A DNA stretch of 64,000 nt from Acidobacteriota bacterium. Lineage in GTDB: Bacteria; Acidobacteriota; Vicinamibacteria; Marinacidobacterales; Marinacidobacteraceae. Location: contig JAJEIY010000036.1 of NCBI GenBank assembly GCA_022828085.1, positions 62,001-126,000 of the forward strand. The letters are read 5' to 3'. The stretch's first letter is position 1. Each line of letters begins with the position of its first letter. Position numbers and translations under genes: made by a program. The notes below the pieces were generated by a model, which was not told the origin of the DNA, ran no database searches, and was given only the letters and a program-made list of their open reading frames with translations. This document shows positions 24,187-33,128 of the stretch, piece by piece.

Positions 24187-26511
24187 GTGCGACGCTCTGA
24201 CTACGCGCCGATCATCCGGCGCTATTTCGTGGCCGGCGCGGCCACGAGCGCCCTGGGCGTGGTCATCCTGCATGCTCTGGCGGCCGTTTCCTTCGGGGCC
24301 ATCCCGGGGTGGCTGCTGGCGTCGCTCGCGGGACTCCTGGCGGGCGTGGTTTCGCTCGTGATCTTCGTCGGGTTGACCCGGGTTGCGGAGCGCCTCGTCG
24401 AGTGGCTCTCCACCGACGCCTTCCTGCTGCTGGTGGCGGCGGGGGCGAGCCTCTGGCTGCTCCGGGGCACCATCTTTCGCTGGCCGGAGGCGCTCCTTCC
24501 GGGACTCCTGGTGGTCGTTTTCCTCGGACCGTTCCTCGTCGGCTCCGGTCTCGCCATGGTGTTTCGGCCGCACGGCGCGGCCTACGGCCGGGGCGGGGTG
24601 CTTCTCACCCTGGTGGGGGGCGGGCTCATCGCCTACGGGGGAATGTGGTTCTTCGGTCCGGGGGAGGATCCGTACGTCCGGCCCGCGCAGGCGCAGCCCA
24701 ATCCGCCGCCGGTCCTCGCCGAGGACCCGGCGGCGCGCGGGCCCCATCCGGTTCGCCTCCTGACCTACGGCAGCGGACGGGATCCCTACCGGCCGGAGTA
24801 CGGGGACGCGGTGACCATCCGCTCGCCCTCCGTGGATCTCAGCCGGGTGCTCCCGGAGTGGCGCGGTTTTCGCGCGACCCACCGGGAATGGTGGTGGGGA
24901 TTCGGCCTGGAGGACGCTCCCCGGAACGGCCGGCTCCACCTCCCCGATACCGGCCCCGGGAACCGGCGCCCGGTGGCGCTGATCGTTCACGGCAACCACC
25001 GGATGGAGGACTTCTCCGATGCCGGTTACGACTACCTCGCGGACCTGCTGGCGAGCCATGGGATCGCGACCGCGTCCGTGGACGCCAACTTCCTCAACGG
25101 GACCTGGTCGGGCGACTTCGGCGGGCGCGAGATGCCGGCGCGCGCGATCCTGCTGCTGGAGCACCTCCGGCTGTTTCGGACCTGGAACCGGGACCCTCGC
25201 TCACCCCTCTACAACCGTCTCGACCTCGACCGGGTAGCCCTCCTCGGACATTCGCGCGGCGGAGAGGCGGCGGCGATCGCCGCCGCCTTCAACGACCTTC
25301 CTTCTTTCCCGGATGATGCGAACTACCGGTTCGACTACGGCTTCGGGATCGAGTCCGTCGTGGCGATCGCCCAGATCGACCGCCGCTACTCGCGGCGCAT
25401 CGAACTGCACGACGTCAACTTCCTGGCGCTTCAGGGCTCCTACGACACCGACGAGCCCAGTTTCCACGGTCTGCGCCAGTTCCACCGGACCCGTCTGGAC
25501 GGAGCCGCCGAGCGCTCCGCCGGGGCTCTCGGATTCCGACTGAAGGCGGGCGTCGTCGCGCATCGGGGCAACCACGGTCAGTTCAATACCACCTGGGGCA
25601 TGGACTCGGGTCTTTGGGGCATGTTCTGGCTCAACCGGGCCCCCCTCCTCGCCGCAGCCGAACAGCAGCGGATGGCGCAGGTGTACGTCCTGGCGTTCCT
25701 GCGCGCCACGCTGCTCGGTGAGGCGGCGTTCGTGCCCCTGCTCCGCGACTACCGCGCCGGGACGCCGTTCCTGCCGGACACCCGTTACCAGAACCAGTAC
25801 GCGGACTCGCGCACGCGCATCGTCGCGGGTTTCGAGGAGGACCTTCATCTCGCCACCGCCTCCGCTCAGGGCGGCACGATCGAGGCTCGCGGTCTGGTCG
25901 GCTGGAGCGAGGAGGAAGTCCTCTTCCGCGACGGCTCCAAGCAGGCCACCTCCGCCGTCCGCCTGGAGACGTCCGGAGGCGAACAGGCCGAGGACCCGGT
26001 CTACGAGATTCGCTTCGCCGAACCGATGACGGTCACGGCCGGAGACGACTTCGTGTTCTCCGTGGTCTGGCACCCGGACCCGCCCGGAGATGACGCCGAG
26101 TCACCGGCCGCGCCGCCGTCCATCGGGATGACGGTGCAACTGCTGTTTCCCGAGGACGTCGAGGGGCCGGCGTTCGCGGTCGTGGACGCGATTTCGCCGG
26201 AACCCCCCTTCGAGGTCCAGTTCCTGAAGTCGCGCCGGATGAATCTTGAGCGCTATCGCCGCATCGTCGAGGAAATCCCCCAGTCGGTCGCCATCCGGGG
26301 CAGGAATCTCTTGCCGCCGCCACCTCCGCCCCCTCCCGCCGTGCCCGGCGCGGCGCCCGCCCCTCGGCCGCCTGCCGAACCGCCTCCGGTGATCGGCATC
26401 CGGTTCCGGTTCGACCCGGAGGTCGCCGGAGATGTCCTGCTGGACGACGTGGGATTCCGCAGCGCCCCTGCGGGCGGTCCGGAAGACGGGGCGGCGCCCG
26501 GCCCCTCGTGA
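24187..26511 (+). CDS. Membrane-anchored alpha/beta hydrolase with Pro-rich C-terminal region
   Basis: Product of 774 residues. Residues 1-155 form about four to five transmembrane helices. An alpha/beta hydrolase domain follows: oxyanion region VALIVHGNHRMEDFSDAGYD, nucleophile elbow GHSRGGEAA (Ser near residue 356), and a histidine in HRGNHGQFN. After it come a beta-rich region (about 540-690), a run of prolines (LPPPPPPPP) and a final lectin-like strand set (IGIRFRFDPEVAG...). The hydrolase would face either side of the inner membrane depending on helix number. Substrate unknown. Start is GTG 24187; the stop overlaps the next gene (GTGA). I know no characterised enzyme with this exact architecture. 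Confidence 0.78.
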   Translation: MRRSDYAPIIRRYFVAGAATSALGVVILHALAAVSFGAIPGWLLASLAGLLAGVVSLVIFVGLTRVAERLVEWLSTDAFLLLVAAGASLWLLRGTIFRWPEALLPGLLVVVFLGPFLVGSGLAMVFRPHGAAYGRGGVLLTLVGGGLIAYGGMWFFGPGEDPYVRPAQAQPNPPPVLAEDPAARGPHPVRLLTYGSGRDPYRPEYGDAVTIRSPSVDLSRVLPEWRGFRATHREWWWGFGLEDAPRNGRLHLPDTGPGNRRPVALIVHGNHRMEDFSDAGYDYLADLLASHGIATASVDANFLNGTWSGDFGGREMPARAILLLEHLRLFRTWNRDPRSPLYNRLDLDRVALLGHSRGGEAAAIAAAFNDLPSFPDDANYRFDYGFGIESVVAIAQIDRRYSRRIELHDVNFLALQGSYDTDEPSFHGLRQFHRTRLDGAAERSAGALGFRLKAGVVAHRGNHGQFNTTWGMDSGLWGMFWLNRAPLLAAAEQQRMAQVYVLAFLRATLLGEAAFVPLLRDYRAGTPFLPDTRYQNQYADSRTRIVAGFEEDLHLATASAQGGTIEARGLVGWSEEEVLFRDGSKQATSAVRLETSGGEQAEDPVYEIRFAEPMTVTAGDDFVFSVVWHPDPPGDDAESPAAPPSIGMTVQLLFPEDVEGPAFAVVDAISPEPPFEVQFLKSRRMNLERYRRIVEEIPQSVAIRGRNLLPPPPPPPPAVPGAAPAPRPPAEPPPVIGIRFRFDPEVAGDVLLDDVGFRSAPAGGPEDGAAPGPS

Positions 26512-27272
26512 GCGCCGGTTCCGCCGCGGCGGGGCTCGAGGGTCTGGTTGCCCAACTCACCTCGCGCGAAGCGAAGGGGGCGCGCCGCCGGCCCCGCGTC
26601 ACCGTCAGCTTTGCCCAGAGTCTGGACGGTTCCATCGCCGCGAGACCCGGGGAGCCACTCCGGCTCAGCGGCTCGCGTTCGCTGGAACTCACGCACCGGC
26701 TGCGCGCCGGCCACGACGCGATTCTGGTGGGAATCGGCACCGTGCTGGCCGACGATCCGCGGCTCAACGTGAGGCTCGTTACCGGAGACAGCCCCCTGCC
26801 GGTCATCCTCGATGGCCGGCTGCGGCTGCCGCCCACGGCCCGGCTTCTCCGAGGCCGCGGAGCTTCCGGCGCTGCTCCGCCGCCACTCGTCGCGACGAGC
26901 TTCGAGGCGTCGCGTGAGCGGGCCGCGCGGCTTCGCGACGCCGGCGTGACGGTCCTGAGGTTCCGCTCGCCGAACGGCCCGGTGCCACTCCGATCCGTCA
27001 TGCGCGCTCTGCACCGGCGCGGCGTGCGGAAGCTGCTCGTGGAGGGTGGCGGCCGGGTGCTCACCTCGATGTTCGCCGAGCGGCTCGCGGACTGGGTGGT
27101 GATCACCGTCGCCCCCCGGCTCGTCGGCGGCGAGCCCGCCCTCGCCCGCGTGCCCGCGCCGGTGGACCTCGCGGGGCTCGGTTGGGCGCGGCTCGATGAC
27201 GACCTCGTGTTTGCCGGGCGTCCCCGGTTCGGCGCCCGGAGGCGGGCCGCAACCGCAGGGCGCGGAGCCTGA
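26508..27272 (+). CDS. RibD C-terminal-type reductase (stand-alone)
   Basis: Dihydrofolate-reductase-fold protein of 254 residues matching the reductase half of RibD: VTVSFAQSLDGSIAA, ILVGIGTVLADDPRLNVR and LLVEGGGRVLTSMF. RibD reductases convert the ribosylamino-pyrimidine intermediate of riboflavin synthesis, or related pterin substrates, using NADPH. The deaminase half is absent and no other rib gene is near, so it may serve a pathway other than riboflavin. GTG start overlaps the previous stop codon. Confidence 0.88.
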   Translation: MSAGSAAAGLEGLVAQLTSREAKGARRRPRVTVSFAQSLDGSIAARPGEPLRLSGSRSLELTHRLRAGHDAILVGIGTVLADDPRLNVRLVTGDSPLPVILDGRLRLPPTARLLRGRGASGAAPPPLVATSFEASRERAARLRDAGVTVLRFRSPNGPVPLRSVMRALHRRGVRKLLVEGGGRVLTSMFAERLADWVVITVAPRLVGGEPALARVPAPVDLAGLGWARLDDDLVFAGRPRFGARRRAATAGRGA

Positions 27273-27277
27273 CCTCC

Positions 27278-28315
27278 GTGCCCGGACCGTCCTCGTCCGC
27301 CGAGCGGCTCTCCGTCTGGTTCGAGAGCCCGCGCCGCGTCGCCGTGCGCCGCGGGCCGGCGCCGGAGCCCGCCGCCGGCGAGGCGCGCGTGCGAACGAGC
27401 GTCTCGGCGATCAGCACGGGCACCGAACTCGCCGCCTGGCGCGGGGATCTTGACCCCGCGCTTCCACGAGATGAGACCCTGGGCGCGCACGCGGGCGGCT
27501 CGTTCCGGTTCCCCTTTCCCTACGGCTACGCCTCGGTGGGCCGGCTGGAAACGCTCGGACCCGCCGCACCTGCCGCCGCGCCGGCGGTGGGTTCCCGAGT
27601 GTTTGCCTTCGTGCCCCACCAGAGCGTGTTCTGCGCGCCGGTGGACGACCTCCTCCCCGTCCCGGCGGGAGTCCCGGACGAACGTGCGGCGCTCTTCCCC
27701 TATCTCGAAACGGCGGTGAATCTGCTGCTCGACGGGGCGCCCCGGATCGGGGAGCGGGTGGTGGTCGTGGGTCAGGGAGTGCTCGGCCTGGCCCTCACCG
27801 CGCTGCTCTCCCGGTATCCGCTCGGCGGGCTCATCACCGTCGAACCGAAGCCCGAGCGCCGCCGCCGGTCGCTGGCTTTCGGGGCGCGGGAGGCGGTTAC
27901 GCCGGAAGAGGCTCCGGAACGGGTGCAACGCGCCTTCCCCGGCGGCGCCGAACTGGTCTTCGAGGTCTCCGGTAACCGGTCAGCGCTCGACCCGGCGATC
28001 CGGGCCGCAGCCCGGGACGGACGCGTGATCGCGGGTTCCTGGCTGGCCGGGGGGAAGACGCCACTGGAGCTGGGCGGCTGGTTCCACCGGGGCCGGATCC
28101 GGATCGTTTCGAGTCAGGTGAGCCATCTCCCCCCGCTGGGGCCCTCCTGGTCCATCGAACGCCGCCGCCGGACCGCCTGGGAACTGCTCGGCAGCGTCGC
28201 CCTCGAGACCCTGGTGAGTCTCCGGGTCCCGCTCGCGGACGCGGGGAAGGCCTACGTGCGACTCGACGCGGGGGAGGAACTGGCCGCGCTGCTGGTCAGC
28301 AGCAGTTCGGCCTGA
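27278..28315 (+). CDS. MDR-family (zinc-type) dehydrogenase lacking zinc ligands
   Basis: Medium-chain dehydrogenase/reductase of 345 residues. The GroES-like half has STGTELAAWRGD and GYASVGRLE; the Rossmann half has VVVVGQGVLGLAL and VEPKPERRRRS. The catalytic-zinc Cys/His/Glu pattern of alcohol dehydrogenases is not seen (no GHE), so it is probably a zinc-independent reductase. It follows the RibD-like gene by 5 bp; the pair probably acts in one pathway. Its 3' end overlaps the convergent ppk1 gene by 64 bp. Confidence 0.85.
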   Translation: MPGPSSSAERLSVWFESPRRVAVRRGPAPEPAAGEARVRTSVSAISTGTELAAWRGDLDPALPRDETLGAHAGGSFRFPFPYGYASVGRLETLGPAAPAAAPAVGSRVFAFVPHQSVFCAPVDDLLPVPAGVPDERAALFPYLETAVNLLLDGAPRIGERVVVVGQGVLGLALTALLSRYPLGGLITVEPKPERRRRSLAFGAREAVTPEEAPERVQRAFPGGAELVFEVSGNRSALDPAIRAAARDGRVIAGSWLAGGKTPLELGGWFHRGRIRIVSSQVSHLPPLGPSWSIERRRRTAWELLGSVALETLVSLRVPLADAGKAYVRLDAGEELAALLVSSSSA

Positions 28316-30468
28316 GCCGGTCCGGGTTCCGGAGCGCTTCCCGGCTCGACCGCCGGACCGGAAGGCGCCCGGGCCTCCCGGATCCGCTCGATGTGCGCGC
28401 GTTCCGCTGCCGCCCGCTCCGCGAGCCACCGGTAGATGGACTGCTGGGCGGCCTGCCGCGGGGTCCCCGGGGGAACCCGCTCGTTCCGCCCTGCCGAGTC
28501 GTGCTTGCGAGCCTTGCAGTTGTCGGCCCACTGCAGATCGAGGTAGCGCCGCAGTTGGCTCTTGATCCGCTCGTCGTAGACCGGGAAGGCGACTTCGATG
28601 CGCCGATCGAAGTTGCGGGGCATCCAGTCGGCGGAGGTGCAGTAGTAGAGCGGATCCCCGCCGTTTCCGAAGACGAGGATGCGGGAGTGCTCCAGATAGC
28701 GGTCGAGAATGGAAATCGCCTTGAAATCGGCGTTCGCCGACAGGTTCTCGGCGGCGATCGAGAAGGTTCCGCGCACGATCAGCCGGACCCGGACCCCGGC
28801 CTCGGCGGCTTCCTCGAGGAGGCCGACGACGTCCGGCTGGGTCAGGTGATTGAGCTTGGCCTCGATGGAAGCCGGCACGCCTCGCCGGGCGCGGGCGATC
28901 TCCGCCTGTATGAGGTGCTCCACCGTACTCCGGAGCGTCCAGGGCGCGACGACGAGATGTTCCATGTCCCGGGTTTCGTAGGGCCGGCGGATGACCCGGA
29001 AGAGGCGGGCGATGTCCCGGCACATCCCCTCGTGCGTGGTCAGGAGGAAGTGGTCCGCGTAGAGGTTGCCGGTGTCCTCGTTCAGGTTCCCGGTGCCGAG
29101 GAAGCCGTAGAGGGCGCGTCTGCCGCGCTCCCGCCGCTCGATCAGGCCCATCTTGGCGTGGACCTTGAGGTCTTCCGGTCCGAAGACCACGCGGACTCCC
29201 TCGCGGGTGAGGACGTCGGTGAACTCGATGTTCGTGGTCTCGTCGAAGCGGGCGGTCAGCTCCACCACCGCGGTGACCTTCTTGCCGTTCCGCGCCGCGT
29301 TGACGAGAGCGTTCACCACCCCGGAGTTGTTCGCGACGCGGTACATGGTTACGGAGATCCGGGTGACCTTGGGGTCGATGGCCGCTTCCCGGAGCAGATC
29401 GATCAGGTAGGAGAAGCGCTGGTAGGGCGTCTGGACCAGGATGTCCCGGCGCCGCATCGCCCGCATGACGGACCGCTCGCGATCGATGGCGGGGAGGCTC
29501 AGGGTCGGCCAGGGTTCGTAGCGGAGACCGCTCTTGAGCCGTGGAAAGTTGATGAAGTCCTTGAAGTTGTGGTGCCGGCCGCCCGGTACCAGCACGCTCC
29601 GGTCGTGGATCTGAAGGCTCCGGCAGAGAGCCTCCAGCAGATCGCCGGGCATCGTCTGGTCGAAGACGAAGCGCACGAGCGAGGCGGTCAGCCGCCGCCG
29701 CACGCTCTTTTCCACCTTGCGCAGATAGCTGTCCTGCGGGCTGCCGTCGAGGTCGAGCCCCGAGTCGCGGGTGATCTTCACCACGTAGCCCTTGGCGCTC
29801 TCGACCTGGAAGATCGAGAAGATCTCCGGCAGTCGATAGCGGATCACGTCCTCGAGCAGGATGACGTCGTTGCGGCCCGGTACCGACGGCAAGCGAACGA
29901 ACCGCCCCGCGGAGCGGGTGGGGATGTCCACGATGGCGAACATCGGCCGGGACCGGCCGGAGCGCAGGACCCGGACGCCCAGGTAGATCTCCCGCTCGTC
30001 GAGATTGAGCGTCTGGCCTTTGCGCTCCAGCATGATCGGGGTCAGGTGTGGACGCACCTCGCGGACGAAGTAGTCCTGGACGTACTCCCCCTGCTCTGGG
30101 CTCAGGTCCGCCTCGGTGACGATGCGGATCCCGTGCTGTTCGAGCTCGCGCAGGAGGGCGTCGTAGGTCTTCAGAAAGAGCGACTGGTCGCGAAGGATCT
30201 GGCTCTGGATGTCGGAAAGGAGGACCGACGGATCCCAGTCGAAGAACCGCCGTCGGTTGGGACTGATCTTCTGGATCCGCTGGAGCGCCGCCACCCGGAC
30301 CCGGTAGTACTCGTCCTGGTTGCTCGAGAAGATGCCGAGGAAACGAAGGCGTTCGACCAGCGGCACGGTTTCGTCCCGCGCCTCCTGAAGGACCCGCGCG
30401 TTGAACGCCAGTTGCGACACTTCGCGCGGAATGACCGCGGTGGGGCGGAGGCGACGGTTCGAGGCCAT
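28252..30468 (-). CDS. ppk1: Polyphosphate kinase 1
   Basis: PPK1, which reversibly polymerises the gamma-phosphate of ATP into polyphosphate at the inner membrane. Visible motifs: N-terminal NARVLQEARDETVPLVERLRFL, FSSNQDEYYRVRV, the first phosphotransfer block KVHAKMGLIERR with GFLGTGNLNEDTGNLYADHF, and the second block YYCTSADWMPRNFDRRIEV, carrying the active-site histidines and phosphate-binding residues. At 738 residues from ATG 30468 it is of normal length; about 300 codons of open frame before this ATG are an artefact. The C-terminal ~30 residues (Ala/Ser/Pro) extend into the convergent dehydrogenase gene. Confidence 0.95.
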   Translation of the reverse strand: MASNRRLRPTAVIPREVSQLAFNARVLQEARDETVPLVERLRFLGIFSSNQDEYYRVRVAALQRIQKISPNRRRFFDWDPSVLLSDIQSQILRDQSLFLKTYDALLRELEQHGIRIVTEADLSPEQGEYVQDYFVREVRPHLTPIMLERKGQTLNLDEREIYLGVRVLRSGRSRPMFAIVDIPTRSAGRFVRLPSVPGRNDVILLEDVIRYRLPEIFSIFQVESAKGYVVKITRDSGLDLDGSPQDSYLRKVEKSVRRRLTASLVRFVFDQTMPGDLLEALCRSLQIHDRSVLVPGGRHHNFKDFINFPRLKSGLRYEPWPTLSLPAIDRERSVMRAMRRRDILVQTPYQRFSYLIDLLREAAIDPKVTRISVTMYRVANNSGVVNALVNAARNGKKVTAVVELTARFDETTNIEFTDVLTREGVRVVFGPEDLKVHAKMGLIERRERGRRALYGFLGTGNLNEDTGNLYADHFLLTTHEGMCRDIARLFRVIRRPYETRDMEHLVVAPWTLRSTVEHLIQAEIARARRGVPASIEAKLNHLTQPDVVGLLEEAAEAGVRVRLIVRGTFSIAAENLSANADFKAISILDRYLEHSRILVFGNGGDPLYYCTSADWMPRNFDRRIEVAFPVYDERIKSQLRRYLDLQWADNCKARKHDSAGRNERVPPGTPRQAAQQSIYRWLAERAAAERAHIERIREARAPSGPAVEPGSAPEPGPAQAELLLTSSAASSSPASSRT

Positions 30469-30525
30469 GAAACGGACGGTTTTCCGGGAAAATACCCGCG
30501 TTCGGAGAGCCGACAAGACTACGAC

Positions 30526-31326
30526 ATGGCAACGACGGGGTGGGCGCTGATCACCGGCGCCTCGACCGGCATCGGGCGCGAACTGGCCTCGCTCGCCGCC
30601 GCTGACGGGCGCAGCGTGGTGCTCGTGGCCCGAAATGCAGGACGCCTCGAGCACGCCGCTGAGGAAATCCGCGCCGAGTACGGGGTGCGTGCGGTGGCGC
30701 TGCCGATGGACCTCGCGGAGCCGGGAGCCCCCGAACGTCTCCATGCCGCAACCGGTGAGCGCGGCCTGGACGTGGACTTCCTGGTCAACAACGCCGGATT
30801 CGGGATGAGCCGGCGTTTCGCGGACGTGCCGCTCGCGGTGCAGCGCTCGATGATCGGACTCAACCTGGCGGCGCTCGCCGACCTCTGTCACCTCTATCTC
30901 CCCGGGATGCTGGAGCGGGGCCGGGGAAGGATCCTGAATGTCGGCTCGGGCGCCGGCTACGTCCCGGGCCTCGGCTTCACGACCTACGCGTCCACCAAGG
31001 CCTTCGTTCTCCACCTCACCGAGGGCCTCGCCGGCGAACTCGCGGGCACCGGGGTGACGGTGAGCGTTCTCTGTCCCGGCCCGGTGAACACCCCCTTCCT
31101 GGGAACGGCGGGCATCGAGGGCTTCTCGGGGATTCGCCGGCTCGCGCTCGCCGATCCGGAATCCGTGGCGCGGGCGGGCTACCGCGGGGCCCTCAGGGGG
31201 AAAGTGGTGATCAACCCCGGCTTCTTCCCGCGGCTGGTCCCGTTCGTGCCCCGCCTGCTGCCTCGGTTCGCGGTGCGCTGGCTCGGGAAGCAGGTGGGCC
31301 GCCAGATGGCCCGGAGGACCGGGTGA
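30526..31326 (+). CDS. Short-chain dehydrogenase/reductase
   Basis: SDR of 266 residues: cofactor motif TGASTGIGREL (about residues 10-20), NNAGFGMS, the catalytic Ser (NVGSGAG) and Tyr/Lys (YASTKAF) triad residues, and LCPGPVNTPF. A basic C-terminus of about 40 residues contains hydrophobic stretches (PRLVPFVPRLLPRFAVRWLG), suggesting membrane association as in DltE/YqjQ-like SDRs. Divergent from ppk1 with a 57-bp spacer; its TGA overlaps the YbaK start. Confidence 0.92.
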   Translation: MATTGWALITGASTGIGRELASLAAADGRSVVLVARNAGRLEHAAEEIRAEYGVRAVALPMDLAEPGAPERLHAATGERGLDVDFLVNNAGFGMSRRFADVPLAVQRSMIGLNLAALADLCHLYLPGMLERGRGRILNVGSGAGYVPGLGFTTYASTKAFVLHLTEGLAGELAGTGVTVSVLCPGPVNTPFLGTAGIEGFSGIRRLALADPESVARAGYRGALRGKVVINPGFFPRLVPFVPRLLPRFAVRWLGKQVGRQMARRTG

Positions 31327-31805
31327 GCGGCGGCGCACTCCCGGCCCACCGGCATCTCGAGGCGCTCGGAGTCCCGTGGGAGCGGCGGACCTTCCCGGCA
31401 TCGACTCCCAAGGGCGCCGCTTCGGTGGCGCACGCGCTCGGCTACCGCGAGAGCCAGATGGTGAAGACGCTGATCTTCCAGTCGGGAACGGGCGAGCGGG
31501 CGCTGATCGCGGTGGGCGGCGACCGGAACGTCATCTCGGGAAAGCTCAAGAAGGCGATGGGCAACCGGAACATTCGCCTCGCGAGTCCGGAAGCCGTGAT
31601 CGAGTTCACCGGCTACCGGATCGGCTCGATCCCGCCGTTTTCCTGGCAGCAGGAAGGCGCCCGGACGTTCATCGACGAAGCCCTGATGGAGGAGCCGGTC
31701 CTCGGGGTCGGCGCCGGCGTCTGGGGGGAAGAAATCCTCATCACCCCCCAGAACCTGGTCCGCGCCGCCAACGGCATCGTGGTCAACCTGACCCGCCGGG
31801 AGTAG
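31323..31805 (+). CDS. ybaK: YbaK/EbsC-type tRNA-editing-domain protein
   Basis: Single-domain protein of 160 residues of the YbaK/ProX family, which deacylates mischarged aminoacyl-tRNA (Cys-tRNA(Pro) for YbaK). Motifs include SMVKTLIFQ-like YRESQMVKTLIFQ, VGGDRNVISGKLKKAMG, the FTGYRIGSIPPFS loop and EILITPQNLVR. GTG start, four-base overlap with the SDR gene. Convergent repeat elements follow. Confidence 0.92.
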   Translation: MSGGALPAHRHLEALGVPWERRTFPASTPKGAASVAHALGYRESQMVKTLIFQSGTGERALIAVGGDRNVISGKLKKAMGNRNIRLASPEAVIEFTGYRIGSIPPFSWQQEGARTFIDEALMEEPVLGVGAGVWGEEILITPQNLVRAANGIVVNLTRRE

Positions 31806-31817
31806 AGGGCGCGGCCG

Positions 31818-31872
31818 GCTTGGAACACCGGTCTCCAGACCGGCACGCGCAGCGCTCCGCGCTGCGCACGTC
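31818..31872 (+). repeat. REP-like two-hairpin repeat copy
   Basis: GCTTGGAACACCGGTCTCCA continues into hairpin 1 and then hairpin 2 (GCGCAGCGC loop TCC GCGCTGCGC), ending CACGTC. It is of the TTGGAAC...CACGTC subtype, as at 51547. A further imperfect hairpin (GTCGCGGCC to GGCCTCGCGAC) spans 31870-31895. Confidence 0.85.
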
Positions 31873-31906
31873 GCGGCCCTCTTCGGCCTCGCGACGGGTA
31901 CGGCCA

Positions 31907-31947
31907 GGAACGCCGGCTTCAGCCGGCACAGCGGCGCGGAGCGCCGC
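31907..31947 (+). repeat. REP-like two-hairpin repeat copy, direct orientation
   Basis: GGAACGCCGGCTTCAGCCGG continues CACA then hairpin GCGGCGC loop GGA GCGCCGC. Same strand as the copy 35 bp before it, so this pair is direct rather than inverted. The spacer 31806-32027 contains only these elements and a short tail before the next start. Confidence 0.8.
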
Positions 31948-32027
31948 GGGCGGCTCCCACGCGCTCCAGCCTCGCAGTTCTCCAGCTCCCCGCCGCACCC
32001 ATGCCCATGCCTGCTAATTTCCCGGCC

Positions 32028-33128
32028 ATGAGCGTCCGGAAGGGCCTCCTGGTCGCGCTTGCGCTGGTATTCCCCTTGTCCGGCGCGGCTCCGGTCGTCA
32101 GCGCCCCGGCTGCCCAGGACGAGAGCACCCTGGACGACGCCTACACGGTCTGGCTCTGCCCCATGCACCGGGACCACCAGGCGCACGGGGAAGGACGTTG
32201 CCCGCTGTGCGGGATGGCGCTGGTGCGACGGACGCTGGTCACCCGCTATGTCTGCCTGGCGCAGGAGGACACCGTGGTGGAGGAGGAGCCCGGCATCTGC
32301 CCCGACACCGGGGATTCGCTGGTGCCGGCGACACGCGAGGTGGTCTGGTTGTGCCCGTCCGATCCTGATCGCATGTTCGTGGAACCCGGGGTCTGCGAGG
32401 GTGACCTCCCGCGGGACATGACGACCCGGGTTTCCGCGCACGGCGACCACAACCCGCGCCACGGCGGAATTCTCTTCATGGCGCCGGACGGGGTACACCA
32501 CCTGGAGGGCGCCCTCCAAGACGGGGCCTTCCGCCTCTATTTTTACGACTCCTTCACCCGGCCCATCGAGCCGGAACCTTTCGGCGCGCGAGTGGTTCCG
32601 GCGGACGAACGCGGCGCGCCTCTCGGCGACCCCGTGGCGCTCGCGACGGCTCCCGGCGCCCTCGAGACGCCGGTCGAGGCCGCGGCGGGAGAACGGGCGG
32701 CATTCACGGCCTTCGTGCAGTTCCCCGATCGCGACGACGAGGACCGATTCGACTTCATCTTCCTTTCCGATGAAGAGAAGGCGGCCCTCACAGCCGAAGC
32801 GGCGCCGACGGAACTGCCGGAACTGCGCGTCCCCGACACTCCGCAGGCGATTCTGGACGCCATCCGCGCCCGCGACCGGCGGGTCCAGGCGCTGATCGAC
32901 CAAGGCCGCTGGGCCGATCTCTTCATTCCGGCGCTGGAGGCTAAGGAGCTGGCGCTCGCTTACGGGGAAGCGGCGTCCGATCGTCCCTGGGTGGCGCTCA
33001 AGCGGATCGTGCGGGGCGCCTGGCTGCTCGACCTCTACGGCGATCAGGGCGACCGGATCCGCGTCGGAGAGGCCTACGAGATCTTCGCGGAGGGGATGCA
33101 GGGGCTTCCGGAGCGGGCGCCGGAGTGA
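32028..33128 (+). CDS. Exported protein with three heavy-metal-binding-like Cys repeats
   Basis: Exported protein, 366 residues from ATG 32028, with a signal peptide (cleavage near VVSA). Three degenerate repeats of the heavy-metal-binding (HMBD/YHS-like) type follow: VWLCPMHRDHQ...GRCPLCGMALV, TRYVCLAQEDT...GICPDTGDSLVP and VVWLCPSDPDRM...GVCEGDL. The first repeat keeps the CPMH and CPLCGM pattern seen in CusB and copper ATPases; the others have lost some Cys. A His/Gly segment (AHGDHNPRHGG) follows, then a helical C-terminus. Upstream ATGs at 32001 and 32007 would only lengthen the signal. Coupled to the following haem protein by a GTGA overlap. Metal sensing or trafficking (copper) is inferred. 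Confidence 0.75.
   Translation: MSVRKGLLVALALVFPLSGAAPVVSAPAAQDESTLDDAYTVWLCPMHRDHQAHGEGRCPLCGMALVRRTLVTRYVCLAQEDTVVEEEPGICPDTGDSLVPATREVVWLCPSDPDRMFVEPGVCEGDLPRDMTTRVSAHGDHNPRHGGILFMAPDGVHHLEGALQDGAFRLYFYDSFTRPIEPEPFGARVVPADERGAPLGDPVALATAPGALETPVEAAAGERAAFTAFVQFPDRDDEDRFDFIFLSDEEKAALTAEAAPTELPELRVPDTPQAILDAIRARDRRVQALIDQGRWADLFIPALEAKELALAYGEAASDRPWVALKRIVRGAWLLDLYGDQGDRIRVGEAYEIFAEGMQGLPERAPE

Noticed and set aside
30469..31401. About 300-residue N-terminal extension of ppk1
   Set aside because: PPK1 homology starts at ATG 30468 and the extension lies opposite the SDR gene.
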